Positions 29,227-38,433 are shown, counted from the first letter of the stretch. The stretch: DNA of 64,000 nucleotides from Streptomyces rhizosphaerihabitans (GCF_025399795.1 NZ_JAODTZ010000003.1:1-64000); one strand, 5' to 3'. A program made the numbers and translations. Notes: generated by a model from the letters alone, not told the origin.

Positions 29227-29687
29227 GGCCGGGTGAGTCGTTCCAGCAGTGCCATCGCCTCGATGACCGTCTGCCGCTCGTCCTCCGTGCACCTGTCCTG
29301 GAGGGCTCGGGCGAGCCACTCCGAACGGGCCTGCCGGGTGCCTTCGACGCGCTCGCGTCCGGCGTCCGTGAGCGTGACCAGCTGACGCCGGCCGTCCCCG
29401 GGGTCCGGGTTGCGCTGGATGAGTCCGTACTGGTCGAGGGCCGCGAGCGTCGCGGCCATCGACTGCGGGCGCACTCCCTCGGTCGCCGCCAGCGCACTGG
29501 CCGTGGCGGCTCCGCTCTTGCTCACCAGGGTGAGCGCGGAGATCTGGGAGGGCGTGAGGTCCTGCTTCTCGGAGACCTCGCGGATCCGCCGTCGGAGCAG
29601 GCTGAACGCGACCCGCAGATCCTGCGCGGCGCGCGCCGCGGAATCCGAGACGCCCGCGTCGCTCCGTCGATTGCCACTCTGATCCAT
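29223..29687 (-). CDS. MarR family transcriptional regulator
   Basis: 154 residues, the usual length. Winged helix: LTPSQISALTLVSKSGAATASALAATEGVRPQSMAATLAALDQYGLIQRNPDPGDGRRQLVTLTDAG, including the recognition helix and the DGRR wing at about residues 97-101. First gene of marR-MFS-hydrolase-(lysR), coupled to the transporter by a 4-bp overlap. A near-perfect 28-bp inverted repeat 33 bp upstream of the start is the likely autoregulatory operator. Confidence 0.88.
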   Translation of the reverse strand: MDQSGNRRSDAGVSDSAARAAQDLRVAFSLLRRRIREVSEKQDLTPSQISALTLVSKSGAATASALAATEGVRPQSMAATLAALDQYGLIQRNPDPGDGRRQLVTLTDAGRERVEGTRQARSEWLARALQDRCTEDERQTVIEAMALLERLTRP

Positions 29688-29719
29688 ACCGTCACCGTAA
29701 ATCGCTCAGCCCAAACTGT

Positions 29720-29747
29720 CCAGTTGAAACTGCCCAGTTTCAACTGG
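29720..29747. promoter_or_regulatory. MarR-type operator, perfect inverted repeat
   Basis: Arms 29720-29732 and 29735-29747 (CCAGTTGAAACTG and its exact complement) flank a 2-bp centre. Each arm is itself nearly palindromic (CAGTTGAAACTG), so two MarR dimers could bind side by side. Confidence 0.75.
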
Positions 29748-29935
29748 GTAACTCTTCCGGACTCACGGGGCAGCGACCGACCGGCCCGGGGCCCGACCGG
29801 AATCCGGGCGGACCTCGGGCCGAGTCCATCCGGGGTCCTCCCGGGGTCCGCCCGAGGCGCTCCCGGGGCACTCCCGGAACCCACCACCGGGCGGAACCCG
29901 GGAGGCGAAGCGTTCCCCCAGGTCACGCACCATCT

Positions 29936-29961
29936 GAACACCCGTTCGGAACACCCGTTCG
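29936..29961. promoter_or_regulatory. tandem 13-bp repeat resembling two LexA boxes
   Basis: GAACACCCGTTCG occurs twice in direct tandem (29936-29948, 29949-29961). Each copy has GAAC-N4-GTTC, the core of the actinobacterial SOS box CGAAC-N4-GTTCG, but lacks the first C. It is 57 bp before a small gene. Confidence 0.45.
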
Positions 29962-30017
29962 CGTGAAGTCCCGGAAGGAACTCGCATCACAAAATCGAAC
30001 AGGCGTAGCATTGCCGT

Positions 30018-30350
30018 GTGGCTGCGACCTACGACTTTCCGAGTGACCTCCTCGCCGGTCAGGAGGAGCTGCATCAGGTCCGGGCCGAGCTACTGGCCCT
30101 GCTGAAACGACTCCCCTGGTCGGTGGAGCCGCTGGACGGCTTCAGTGACACCGGCGGCTGGCGCAAGGTGGAGCGCCCCGCTTCCCCCGGCTGGACCTCC
30201 GACGAACAGGCCGAGGTCGAGAAACTCCGCCAACGCGAGCGCGAGCTCACCGTGTTCGTCTCCGGCCACCGCTTCTGGTCGGAGGTCGCCCCTCCGGACA
30301 AGGTCGACGCCCGGATGCGGCTGAAGCACGCGCGCGACACCCCGTCATAG
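30018..30350 (+). CDS. hypothetical protein
   Basis: 110-residue soluble protein, not recognised. It is helical and charged: an N-terminal EELHQVRAELLALLKRLPWS helix, a GWRKVERPASPGW turn, then SDEQAEVEKLRQRERELTVFVSGHRFWSEV. It starts at GTG 30018 after GCATTGCC, with no clear ribosome site, so the transcript may be leaderless. The tandem LexA-like repeat upstream suggests possible SOS control. Confidence 0.6.
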   Translation: MAATYDFPSDLLAGQEELHQVRAELLALLKRLPWSVEPLDGFSDTGGWRKVERPASPGWTSDEQAEVEKLRQRERELTVFVSGHRFWSEVAPPDKVDARMRLKHARDTPS

Positions 30351-30896
30351 GGGCGCACGCAGGGGTTCGGCGTGCGCGCCGGACCCCTCCCTCCTCCCCT
30401 CTTCCCGGCTTCCGGCCCGAAACCGCCCGCGAGGACGTCCCGCCGGACAAGCCTTGGCGGACGGGCGGACGGGCGGCCGAGCGCGAGCGGGGTCACCGTA
30501 CTGAATTAGGGCACAGTGAAGCGGAAAATCGCAGCTTCACGGTCCGCCGAACAGCCGAACGTGACGCGCCAGAAGAATGTTCAGTGGATTGTCGATCAAT
30601 TCAAGTTGGCTACAGATCACACTCTGCGGCACCGGTTCACAGAGGGAGAGAAGTCGCCCTTCCGCTGGAGCGGCTTCGGGCAGGCAGAACGAGTTCGGCC
30701 GCACCGGATGAGATGGTTTTACGTGTATTCAGACTGGCAGTAAATTCGATTCCATTTCCGACGCCTGCCGAATTGCTGCCGATATCGGCCCAATGAGCGC
30801 CTTTCCCGGACCGGACCGGCGCGCTCCGGCAACGTCCCGAGTCGGCCCTGTATCCCTTTGGACGTCATGTGGGGCGATGGGGAAGGCTGGAAAAAA
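30351..30896. other. intergenic, no convincing gene
   Basis: A hairpin at 30353-30377 may end the previous gene. The stretch 30500-30760 is clearly less GC-rich than its surroundings and contains a 75-codon frame from GTG 30516 whose product has no recognisable family. I treat it as non-coding or foreign DNA and as promoter region for the oxidase gene. Confidence 0.4.
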
Positions 30897-32833
30897 ATGT
30901 TCGAGCGAAGAAAATTCCTCATGGCCGGCGCCCTGGGGGGTGCGGCCATGCTTCCACCGGGTGTGCTGGGAGCGCGGGCGTATGCGTCGCCCGCTCACGG
31001 ATCGGGGTCCGCCGACACCCCGGTGCCGCAGACCCCTCCGTTGAAGAAGTACGTCGATCCGCTGCCCATTCCGATGACGGCCGTCCCGGATCGTTCCGTC
31101 TATCCGGGCGCCGACTACTACGAGGTCACCATGCGGGAGAGCTCGTGGCGGTTCCACCGGGATCTCGGGCCGTCACCCGTGTGGGGTTACTGGGCCACGA
31201 ACCCGCACCATCCTCGTAAGTCGATCGGCATGGGCTATCTGGGGCCGACCCTCGATGTGACCAGGGATCACCCGACGGTCGTCAAGTGGCGCAACGAGCT
31301 GCCGACCACCCACATGTTCCAGTTCGTGATCGACGCCATTCGCAACGGGGACCCCGAGCTCACTCCGACCGCTCCGCCCCCGTACACGAGCGAACTGCCT
31401 TTCCCCTCGAACGTCAACGTGTGGAACGTCGTGCACCAGCACGGCGGTTTCACGGCACCGCAGTCCGACGGTATGCCGCTGCAGTCGTTCAGCCCGGACG
31501 GAATCCACGCCGAGTCGTACACCACCCTGGACCCGAGCCGGGTCGAACCCAACGAAGCGATCTGCGCCTACACCAACCACGACCATTCGTGCATGCTCTG
31601 GTATCACGATCACGGCATGGGGATGACCAGCCTCAACGTCTATGCGGGCCTTGCCGGTCTCTACCGGATCGGTGACCCCGCCGACGAGCGGCTCGGGCTG
31701 CCGCGAGGCGAATTCGAGGTCCCCCTCATCCTGCAGGACCGGACCTTCCACCCGGACGGCTCGCTCGCCTACACCATGACTCTGAGGGAAGGCGAGGACA
31801 CCCCGGTCGTCAACGGGAAGGCATATCCCTTCCTGGCCGTCGAGCCGCGGCGCTACCGGCTGCGCATTCTCAACGCTTCGAACGAGCGTTTCTGGCGACT
31901 GAGGTTCGACGTCCCCAGGGACGTACTCCCTCAGCCCACACTGCCGTTCCATCTGATCGGCACCGACGGCGGCTTCCGCAGTCCTTTGCAGATGCTGAAC
32001 TTCCTGATCAGCCCTGCCGAGCGGTACGACCTGATCGTCGACTTCAGCCAGATGCCCATGGGCACGAACATCACATTGATGAACTACCACGCTCCGGTCC
32101 ACTACCCCGGCATGCCCGGCGAAGGACCGGAAATCTCGGAAATCATGCAGTTCCAGGTGACCAAACCATTGTCCGGAGGCGCGGACAGGACGACGCCGCC
32201 CAAGAAACTCAGGCTGCCGGCGGTCACGCCTGTCGAGCCGAAACCGCACACCCGTCGACGGGAATGGGTCACATACCAGCACGAACTCTTCGGCACCATG
32301 ACATTCAACGCGGTGCCATTCATGGAGCCGTCCCAGGACTTCATCGAGGCGGGCTCGACCGAGATCTGGGAGTACATCAATCCCAACCACGACGCCCACC
32401 CGATGCATGTCCACCTCGTCAACTTCCAGATCCTGAACAGGCAGCCGATCGACGCGGCCGCCTACCAGGCGGATTACGAGAAGTGGCTCGACGGCGGCCG
32501 CAAACCGGAGGCCCGACCGGTTCTGGCGAACTATTCACCGGCCCGCCGATCCCGCCGGACCCGGACGAAGCACTGTCCTACAAGGACACCTTCAAGTCGT
32601 ATCCGGAGACGGTGACCAGAATCATCATTCAGGAATTCAGTCCGCCGACGGATACGATCGCGTCCATTCCGGGCAGTGGCACCGAGCTCCCGGCGACGTA
32701 CGTCCACCACTGCCACATCCTCGAACACGAGGACGACGACCTGATGCGACCCTGGACGATCGTCGGCCACGGCGACCACGGCGGTAACACCCAAAGCGAC
32801 GGCTACAGCCACGGGCACGGCCACGGCCACTGA
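30897..32833 (+). pseudogene. Tat-exported multicopper oxidase (CotA/phenoxazinone-synthase-like), frameshifted
   Basis: Intact reading from ATG 30897 gives a Tat signal (ERRKFLMAG, then a hydrophobic stretch to ARAYA) and a large multicopper oxidase with copper motifs HQHGG, WYHDHGM and HPMHVHL. About 32,529-32,540 the frame breaks: the original frame runs into PARRSRR and stops at 32615, while the homologous end (FTGPPIPPD ... HCHILEHEDDDLM ... His-rich tail) continues in another frame to 32833. One missing T in CTATT explains it. Without the HCHxxxH motif the type 1/type 3 copper ligands are lost, so the truncated product should be inactive unless this is a sequencing error. Confidence 0.8.
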
Positions 32834-32952
32834 GGTCGATCGACTCCGCATGCCGGCCCCGCCCGAGGGCCCGGACCGGCACCGACGCCGTAACCCCCAT
32901 CCCGCCCGGATCCTTGCAACCCGGCCGGTGGCACGGCGCCACCCACCGGCCC

Positions 32953-33060
32953 AAAAAGATCAAGGCCCAGGCATCCGGCTTCGCACCGGTTGACCTGGGC
33001 CTCGTTCATGTCCTGAGACTGGTGGGCGCGGACGGTTTCGAACCGCCGACATCCGCCTTG
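32953..33060. repeat. att-like copy 1: tRNA-Val terminator plus 3' half
   Basis: 108 bp closely matching 40211-40318 and 44333-44440 without gaps. It holds the tRNA-Val terminator hairpin, the CCA (33020-33022, minus), acceptor, T arm and part of the anticodon arm. It marks the left edge of the island. A degenerate TGGCACG lies 18 bp outside it (32929). Confidence 0.8.
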
Positions 33061-33068
33061 CAAGTTCG

Positions 33069-33455
33069 CTCCAACTCGTCCTTGGCATGGTGGGTGGCGG
33101 GCGGGACGCCGGCGATCCCTGCACTCGCCGGGTCGAAGTTGCCGGCCGTGCCCGCCTGGCGCGACACCGCTCTGCACGACGTAGTGCGTCCGCTCATGCC
33201 GGCCATGCTCGCGCTGTCCGTGTGCTGGTACGCGGTCCTCGTCTTCGCCGAGGTGCGCCGGCTGCGTCCGCACTACGACATGGGCGCCGGGCGACCGTCT
33301 TCCCGATGGGCGTGACAGCCGTCGCCGTCGCTGTCGCTGTCGCCGACGCCGCGGCCGTCGGCCGGCTGCGGACGCCGGGCCAGGTGCTGCTCCGGATCGC
33401 CGTCGCCGCCTGGGTGATCACGCCGGTCGGACCGGTCCGGCACTCGGCTGCGTGA
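33069..33455 (+). pseudogene. remnant of a small membrane-protein gene
   Basis: Two overlapping frames together read like one short membrane protein: MPAMLALSVCWYAVLVFAEVRRLRPHYDMG in the first, then TAVAVAVAVADAAAVGRLRTPG and LLRIAVAAWVITPVG in the second, with the switch around 33295-33305. No start, ribosome site or family is evident. It sits just inside the left att-like copy. Low confidence that it was ever a gene. Confidence 0.3.
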
Positions 33456-33668
33456 ACCGAATCTGCGATCACGGCTCTGACCCGCTGCTTCGAGCCTCAA
33501 GAGGTGGCTCCTGCGGCTTCCTCCACCGTCCGTACACCGGAACGCGGGCTTCCGTGCGGCCGGCGAGCGTCGTCGATCGCTCGGGAAGGTACGCCGTTCG
33601 CGTGCATCCCGAGCCCCGTCCGCAGGTGCTGAGCATGGCCCCTCTCCGACCGTGGTTGAGTCGCCGCT

Positions 33669-35033
33669 ATGACCAAGAGTGACGCCGAGACTCTGTTCGG
33701 CAACCGTTTCCTGACCATGCCCGCTCCCTCGGAGACCTTCCCCGAGAAGGGCATGGCCGCGACGGATGCAATGAGGCTCGTGGATGTGGATCTCGCCATG
33801 GAGGGCGACCCGCAGCGCAACCTCGCCACGTTTGTCACCACTTGGATGGAGCCGGAGGCGCAACGGCTGATCGCCGAGAATCTCCACCGCAATTTCATCG
33901 ACCATGCGGAGTACCCGATTTCCGCCGAGATCGAGCAGCGTTGCGTGCGCATGCTCGCCGACCTCTTCAACGCGCCGGGCAGGACAACCGGATGCCGGAC
34001 CCAGGGTTCGTCCGAGGCGATCATGCTCGGCGCGCTGTCGCTGAAGTGGAAGTGGCGGGAGCGCCGGCAGGCGGCCAATCTGTCGGTCGACCGCCCCAAC
34101 TTAGTCTTCGGCGGGGACGTCCACGTCGTGTGGGAGAAGTTCTGCCGCTACTTCGACGTCGAACCGCGGATCGTGCCGCTCGCCGAGGGCAAGTACACGA
34201 TCGGCCCGGAGGACGTGGAGCCTCACCTCGACGAGAACACGATCGGTGTCGTCGCGGTCCTCGGCACCACGTTCACCGGCCACAAGGACGACGTCGTCGG
34301 GATCGACAAGCTCCTGCGGGACGTCCGCCAGAAGCGGGACCTCGACATCCCGATCCACGTCGACGGCGCCAGCGGCGCATTCGTGTGGCCTTTCCTCTAC
34401 CCGGACTCGAAATGGGACTTCCGGCTCGAGCAGGTCCGTTCGATCAACGTCTCGGGACACAAGTACGGCCTGGTCTACCCCGGCATCGGCTGGCTGGTCT
34501 TCCGCGAGGAGTCCGACCTGCCCAAGGACCTCGTGTTCGAGGAGAACTACTTGGGCAAGACCGACTCGACGTTCACGCTGAACTTCTCCACCGGCGCGTC
34601 GATGGTGCTCGCGCAGTACTACAACTTCGTCCGGCTCGGTCGCCAGGGCTACACCTACGTCATGAAGATGATGCAGGAGAACGCCCACGCGCTGGCGGAC
34701 AACCTGCGTAACGGCGGCCGCTTCGAAGTGATCGGGAGCGACCTGGAGCAGCTGCCGCTGGTCGCTTTCCGTCTCGCCGGCAAGCACGCCTACGACGAGT
34801 CCGACGTCGCCTGGCAACTCTCGGCCGAGCGCGGCTGGATGGTGCCGGCGTACACGCTCCCGCCCAACGCGGAGCGGGTGAAGATCATGCGTGCCCTGGT
34901 CAAGGAGACCCTGAGCCGCGAACAGATCGACCGCCTGAGCCAGGACATCGCCGACGCGTGTCGCACTTTGGACGACAAGGGTGCGACCCATGAGGCCGAG
35001 CGGGCCCGGGTCAAGCGCGGCACCGGCTACTGA
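33669..35033 (+). CDS. gadB: glutamate decarboxylase
   Basis: 454 residues. PLP-dependent group II decarboxylase converting L-glutamate to GABA plus CO2 while consuming a proton. The Schiff-base Lys265 is in SGHKYGLVYPG; HVDGASG holds the ring-binding Asp (about 232); the substrate-site region QGSSEAIMLGA is intact. Length matches bacterial GadB, but the C-terminal His-Thr plug of the E. coli enzyme is absent (ends VKRGTGY). Start: ATG 33669, weak ribosome site. No glutamate/GABA antiporter neighbours it. It lies between two tRNA-Val 3' half copies, so it may be cargo. A hairpin terminator follows. Confidence 0.92.
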   Translation: MTKSDAETLFGNRFLTMPAPSETFPEKGMAATDAMRLVDVDLAMEGDPQRNLATFVTTWMEPEAQRLIAENLHRNFIDHAEYPISAEIEQRCVRMLADLFNAPGRTTGCRTQGSSEAIMLGALSLKWKWRERRQAANLSVDRPNLVFGGDVHVVWEKFCRYFDVEPRIVPLAEGKYTIGPEDVEPHLDENTIGVVAVLGTTFTGHKDDVVGIDKLLRDVRQKRDLDIPIHVDGASGAFVWPFLYPDSKWDFRLEQVRSINVSGHKYGLVYPGIGWLVFREESDLPKDLVFEENYLGKTDSTFTLNFSTGASMVLAQYYNFVRLGRQGYTYVMKMMQENAHALADNLRNGGRFEVIGSDLEQLPLVAFRLAGKHAYDESDVAWQLSAERGWMVPAYTLPPNAERVKIMRALVKETLSREQIDRLSQDIADACRTLDDKGATHEAERARVKRGTGY

Positions 35034-35037
35034 CGCC

Positions 35038-35071
35038 CGCCGCCGGCACCCCCGGGGACGGGCCGGCGGCG
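35038..35071 (+). terminator. terminator after the glutamate decarboxylase gene
   Basis: CGCCGCCGGC (35038-35047) and GCCGGCGGCG (35062-35071) are perfect complements starting 5 bp past the stop. Confidence 0.65.
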
Positions 35072-35150
35072 TTATGCACAGGCCTGCGCGCGATCCCGGC
35101 TGCCGCCCTTACCGCGCCGCCCCTGCGGATCACAAGGGGGCCTTATGCAC

Positions 35151-35536
35151 AGGCACGGCACGGCACGGTTTTCGAGGAGCTCGCCGTCGAGGTCATGGCG
35201 GAACTACCGACCGACGACGCCCGGAACGAAGTGTTCGCGCTCGTCGAGGAGGCGCGCGCGGCCCCGCGGGCGTGGTCGGATGCACCTCTCAGCCCAACCC
35301 ACCACTCACCTCAGCTCCCATCCCGTCCGCCTTCGACCCACACCGTGGAGCGGGCGTGGTTCAGGGCGTCAAGGTGGAGCGCGCCACTGTACGAACGACG
35401 TGAGGCCCTGGGCCGCGACTGCTCGGCTCTGCCTGGGGCGAAGGCGGACGGGATGGAACACGTCGTCCAGGACACGCAGCGCGAGGCGGTCAGCCATATG
35501 GATCGGCTGCTCACGCGGCGCCTACAGCGCGAGTAG
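35151..35536 (+). pseudogene. probable gene fragment
   Basis: A frame containing EELAVEVMAELPTDDARNEVFALVEEARAAPRAW is compositionally protein-like, then degenerates. The only ATG (35195) starts inside this segment. No family recognised; probably a remnant left by element insertion or deletion. Confidence 0.25.
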
Positions 35537-35566
35537 ATCTGGCGCTGATGTCAGATCCGGATGTCA

Positions 35567-35598
35567 AAGACCCCCAGCCATGATCGGCTGGGGGTCTT
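35567..35598. terminator. bidirectional hairpin beside att-like copy 2
   Basis: Arms 35567-35579 and 35586-35598 (AAGACCCCCAGCC and complement). It occupies the place of the tRNA-Val terminator seen in the other copies but has a different sequence. Confidence 0.7.
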
Positions 35599-35603
35599 CG
35601 GCC

Positions 35604-35653
35604 TGGTGGGCGCGGACGGTTTCGAACCGCCGACATCCGCCTTGTAAGGGCGG
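35604..35653. repeat. att-like copy 2: tRNA-Val 3' half
   Basis: 50 bp identical to the 3' half of the intact tRNA-Val (CCA included), reaching through the whole anticodon 3' strand (GTAAGGGCGG). Sequence then diverges. Confidence 0.8.
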
Positions 35654-35763
35654 GTGTGGTCGGCGGCGGAGTTCCCCAGGTCGGTCCAGCGGTCGCGCCG
35701 CCCAACTCATCAGCGCATCTCGACTGTGATGAGCCGTCGTTGACCGTGGTTGACCGCACGATG

Positions 35764-35781
35764 TGGCACGGCTGTGGCACG
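35764..35781. repeat. paired TGGCACG, 11-bp period
   Basis: TGGCACG at 35764-35770 and 35775-35781. One of six such pairs in the island; candidate arm-type integrase site. Confidence 0.65.
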
Positions 35782-35969
35782 CGACCGCTTCGTCCCGAAG
35801 CAACTCCTGTGGACGCCCCGACCTGGGGCGACTATGCCTCTCACCTGCTGCGATGGTCCACAGCTGTGCGCGGTTGTCCGCGGCGGTACGTCCGCGTTGT
35901 CACGCGGTTGAACAGGCGTCTACGTCATGCTCCGTCCCAACAGTCACGGCACGGTCGTGACCGTTGGAT

Positions 35970-36542
35970 CTAGAGGTCGAGTTCTGGACGGTTGGAATCG
36001 AGAAGGTCGGGGTCCTGGCGGCTCAGCGCGTCTTCGAAGGCATCCCAACCCTCGTTGCGGATGAAGGCGGTCTCCGATGCGGTGATAGGGATCAGCCAGA
36101 CGACGGCGACAGCACTGCCGTTCTCCACGGTGACCGAGGAGAAATCGGCGTCGAAGTAGACAGGCAAGGCTGCGCAGAGGGCTGTCATGGTTCCGCCGGG
36201 CAGTGGTGCGGGAAGTGGGACAACGTCACCGCGCAGTATTGCCTCGCCGCTCGCCACCAACTGCCCAGCGACATATTCCAGTACGTCGGGGAAGTGCCCG
36301 TACCCCTCTGTACGGTTGGCGTACTCGCAGGTCAGCAGTTCCAGGTGGAAGTGGCTGTCTGTAGTCGGTTGCCACAACGGCGTACGAGAAAGGCCGATCG
36401 TGGCGAACGCTTGTACACCCGGGAGCTTGCCGTCGCGGAAGAGTGCCACCTGAGGAGTGCCTGGCGCAGCGCCTGTGGGCGCCGACCAGGCCCCGATCAT
36501 GCGCCCGAGTCGGCTCTCAAGGTGGTCTATGAGCTCCGGCAC
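35970..36542 (-). CDS. SUFU (suppressor of fused) domain protein
   Basis: 190 residues covering one SUFU domain: an N-terminal HLESRLGRMIGAW helix, DSHFHLELLTCEYA, HFPDVLEYVAGQLV, GGTMTALCAALPVYFD, then VAVVWLIPITASETAFIRNEGWDAFEDAL and the LLDSNRPEL end. In bacteria such proteins often act as immunity proteins to secreted toxins or have unknown roles. Start: GTG 36542 with AGGGGTG upstream. No toxin gene is visible next to it. Island cargo. Confidence 0.82.
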   Translation of the reverse strand: MPELIDHLESRLGRMIGAWSAPTGAAPGTPQVALFRDGKLPGVQAFATIGLSRTPLWQPTTDSHFHLELLTCEYANRTEGYGHFPDVLEYVAGQLVASGEAILRGDVVPLPAPLPGGTMTALCAALPVYFDADFSSVTVENGSAVAVVWLIPITASETAFIRNEGWDAFEDALSRQDPDLLDSNRPELDL

Positions 36543-36902
36543 TAGGCACCCCTATCTGACGTTCTTACGCTCGGCCGTAAAGGACGGCCCCTGGACAGTA
36601 CGACCGAGACGGGACGTGAGCGAGTCAGGTGTCCCCGAAGCAAGGTGCCAGGCTGGTCGGGAACACTACCGACGCAGTTTTGAACGTTTGGCCTCATCCT
36701 TATCAGGTCGATCGCGGTCCCCCTGGAGGTCGGAGGGATGTCAGCCATCGCGAGGATGGGGTGACCGTTGGAGGCCGCGCTCGTCCGGGCCGGTCCATCG
36801 CTGTTGGTGTCAGTTGCTGATGTCAGGCGCCAGGGCCTCTCTTGACAGACCGCCCATCGCGCCCAGGTACCTCGGAAGAGCGTTCTGACAAACTGCCCGC
36901 TC
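36543..36902. other. intergenic, no gene seen
   Basis: 360 bp between divergent small genes within the island. A TGATGTCAG half of a repeat found elsewhere is present near 36817; otherwise nothing recognised. Confidence 0.5.
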
Positions 36903-37295
36903 ATGAGTGAAGATCGCCCTGCGAGCATCCCTTCCGGTCTGGTCGTTGAACTGTCACGTGCCAAGGTCAAACCCGGCGCCGAGGCTGAGGCCGACAGATG
37001 GATGCGCATGCTCAATGACCGACTCGACGAATGCATAGCCACGCTGGATCGCGAACGGATGGCGATCGAGATCGTGTTCCGGCTACGGGAAAACGGCGAG
37101 GACCATCTGTTCTGGGTCACCGTGAGAGGTGAAGACGGGGCAGGACTGGACCACAGTCTTCCCATCGATCGCGATCACATCGAGCATGCCAAGCGGACGA
37201 AGGAACCGGGCTGGGTGGAGGCTGAACCACAGGTGCTCATGCTTCCAGAACCAGTGAGAAAGGCGGTGTTGAGCTGGGCACTGCGAGACCGGTAG
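36903..37295 (+). CDS. DUF6176-like protein
   Basis: 130-residue soluble protein. The sequence VELSRAKVKPGAEAEADRWMRMLNDRLDECIATLDRERMAIEIVFRL and EPGWVEAEPQVLMLPEPVR matches my memory of the DUF6176 family, a short alpha/beta protein common in Streptomyces; function unknown. Start: ATG 36903 with no clear ribosome site. It precedes a tRNA 3' half by 160 bp and is island cargo. Confidence 0.65.
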   Translation: MSEDRPASIPSGLVVELSRAKVKPGAEAEADRWMRMLNDRLDECIATLDRERMAIEIVFRLRENGEDHLFWVTVRGEDGAGLDHSLPIDRDHIEHAKRTKEPGWVEAEPQVLMLPEPVRKAVLSWALRDR

Positions 37296-37453
37296 CTGCT
37301 CGCTCAGTCGTACCAGGCAGTCCGTCCTCGCATCATCCCTCCCCTGGTGCCGGCCGATTCCCCGCCGTAGACATCGTCTTCGCAGTACGCGGCTGCACGA
37401 CGGATCAGAGCCCCACACGGATCTCTCTCTGGGGCTCTGAGCTGCGGTTCGGG

Positions 37454-37496
37454 GACCTGTGGGGATTTGAACCCCAGACCCCCTCGATGCGAACTA
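37454..37496 (-). repeat. 3' half of a tRNA, apparently tRNA-Ala(CGC)
   Basis: On the minus strand: anticodon-loop part TTCGCAT, stem CGAGG, T arm TGGGG-TTCAAAT-CCCCA and acceptor CAGGTCC. The 5' half is missing. Matches the layout of the other att-like tRNA fragments in the island. Confidence 0.55.
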
Positions 37497-37741
37497 TGGG
37501 CGCGACGGTCACTGAGGTCTGCCGGGCACGTCAGACGGTTGCTCAGGGCCGGTGGTGGTCGGGTCTGGTCGCGATGGTTGCTGTACTTCGATGCTGTACA
37601 GCCACCTGCCCTGCTGGCCGACCACCACTTTAGGAGCGAGGTGGGGCGGTTGCTGGGATGAGCTGCGGAGACGTGCACTGGGGCAAGTGCACGCTTGTGC
37701 TCCGTTGTTGTCGCCGAGTCCCCGTGAGTCCCCGCCCGTTC

Positions 37742-37759
37742 TGGCACGCGAGTGGCACG
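37742..37759. repeat. paired TGGCACG, 11-bp period
   Basis: TGGCACG at 37742-37748 and 37753-37759. It follows GTGAGTCCCCG, which also precedes the pair at 43585. The remainder of 37296-38037 has no gene. Confidence 0.65.
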
Positions 37760-38037
37760 GACTTGAGGTGGCGGTGAGGCAGCCGACCCTTGTCGCACCC
37801 CGGGTCGCGGCCTTTACCGTGCGGACGACCTCACCGCCAACCACGCTACGCCTTCTGATCCGTAGCTCTAGCCAGTTCGGTCAGCGACGGTCATTCCGGT
37901 CACTTCGAGGCCCATGAGGGGCGGCAAGGGACTGGGACAGTCGCTGGGGTTGCTGTACTGCGCTGCGGTACAGCACGCAGGTCGGTCGGTGTGAGATCGA
38001 CGGAGTACCGCTGACACGCTCCGGCATCATCGCGTGT

Positions 38038-38364
38038 ATGACGCAGAGCGAACCCGTACTGAGGATGGCCGATCTCCGGCGAGCCTGTTCCGTACTCCTG
38101 GACGAGACGGAACGCCGGTTCGGCGGTGAGGTGGACCTCTCCGAGTTGCCCGTCGATTACTACTGGAGCCTCGACCTCGCAGCCGCGTTCGACATGAGCC
38201 AAACGCCGACAGCGCAGCTTGACTGCGGACAGGTCAGCGACGATGTCGCCGAGATCGCAGCGCTTGTGCGGCGCACCCCAGAGGACGTCATCGCCCTGTG
38301 GCACGATCTCGATCACCTCGCCGGTGTGCTGCGCCTGCTCGCGCACCTCGATCTGCCGCGGTGA
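38038..38364 (+). CDS. hypothetical protein
   Basis: 108-residue acidic helical protein: MADLRRACSVLLDETERRFGGEVDL, SELPVDYYWSLDLAAAFDM, DDVAEIAALVRRTPEDVIALWHDLDHLAGVLRLLAHLD. The composition and periodicity are those of a real protein, but I do not recognise a family with confidence. It ends 12 bp before a tRNA-Ser 3' half. Start: ATG 38038. Confidence 0.6.
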   Translation: MTQSEPVLRMADLRRACSVLLDETERRFGGEVDLSELPVDYYWSLDLAAAFDMSQTPTAQLDCGQVSDDVAEIAALVRRTPEDVIALWHDLDHLAGVLRLLAHLDLPR

Positions 38365-38375
38365 GCCCAGGGGGA

Positions 38376-38433
38376 CAGTCTTGAAAACCGTCGTGGCGCG
38401 AGTCACCGTGGGTTCAAATCCCACACCCACCGC
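38376..38433 (+). repeat. 3' half of tRNA-Ser(UGA)
   Basis: Anticodon loop CTTGAAA, Ser-type long variable arm (GTGGCGCGAGTCACC), T arm GTGGG-TTCAAAT-CCCAC and acceptor ACCCACC-G-C. The 5' half is replaced and the anticodon stem has a mismatch, so it is not a functional tRNA. Confidence 0.7.

Noticed and set aside
27641-29497. N-terminal extension that would fuse transporter-length sequence to the isochorismatase-like protein
   Set aside because: That sequence is the transporter read in another frame; the hydrolase has its own ATG and ribosome site at 27640.
30516-30743. 75-codon frame in the AT-richer intergenic stretch
   Set aside because: No ribosome site, no motif and poor codon pattern; kept only as a compositional note.
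32525-32545. Programmed ribosomal frameshifting in the multicopper oxidase
   Set aside because: No slippery heptamer or downstream structure is evident at the junction; one missing T is simpler.
38376-38433. Functional tRNA-Ser
   Set aside because: Only the 3' half fits; the 5' acceptor strand and D arm are missing.
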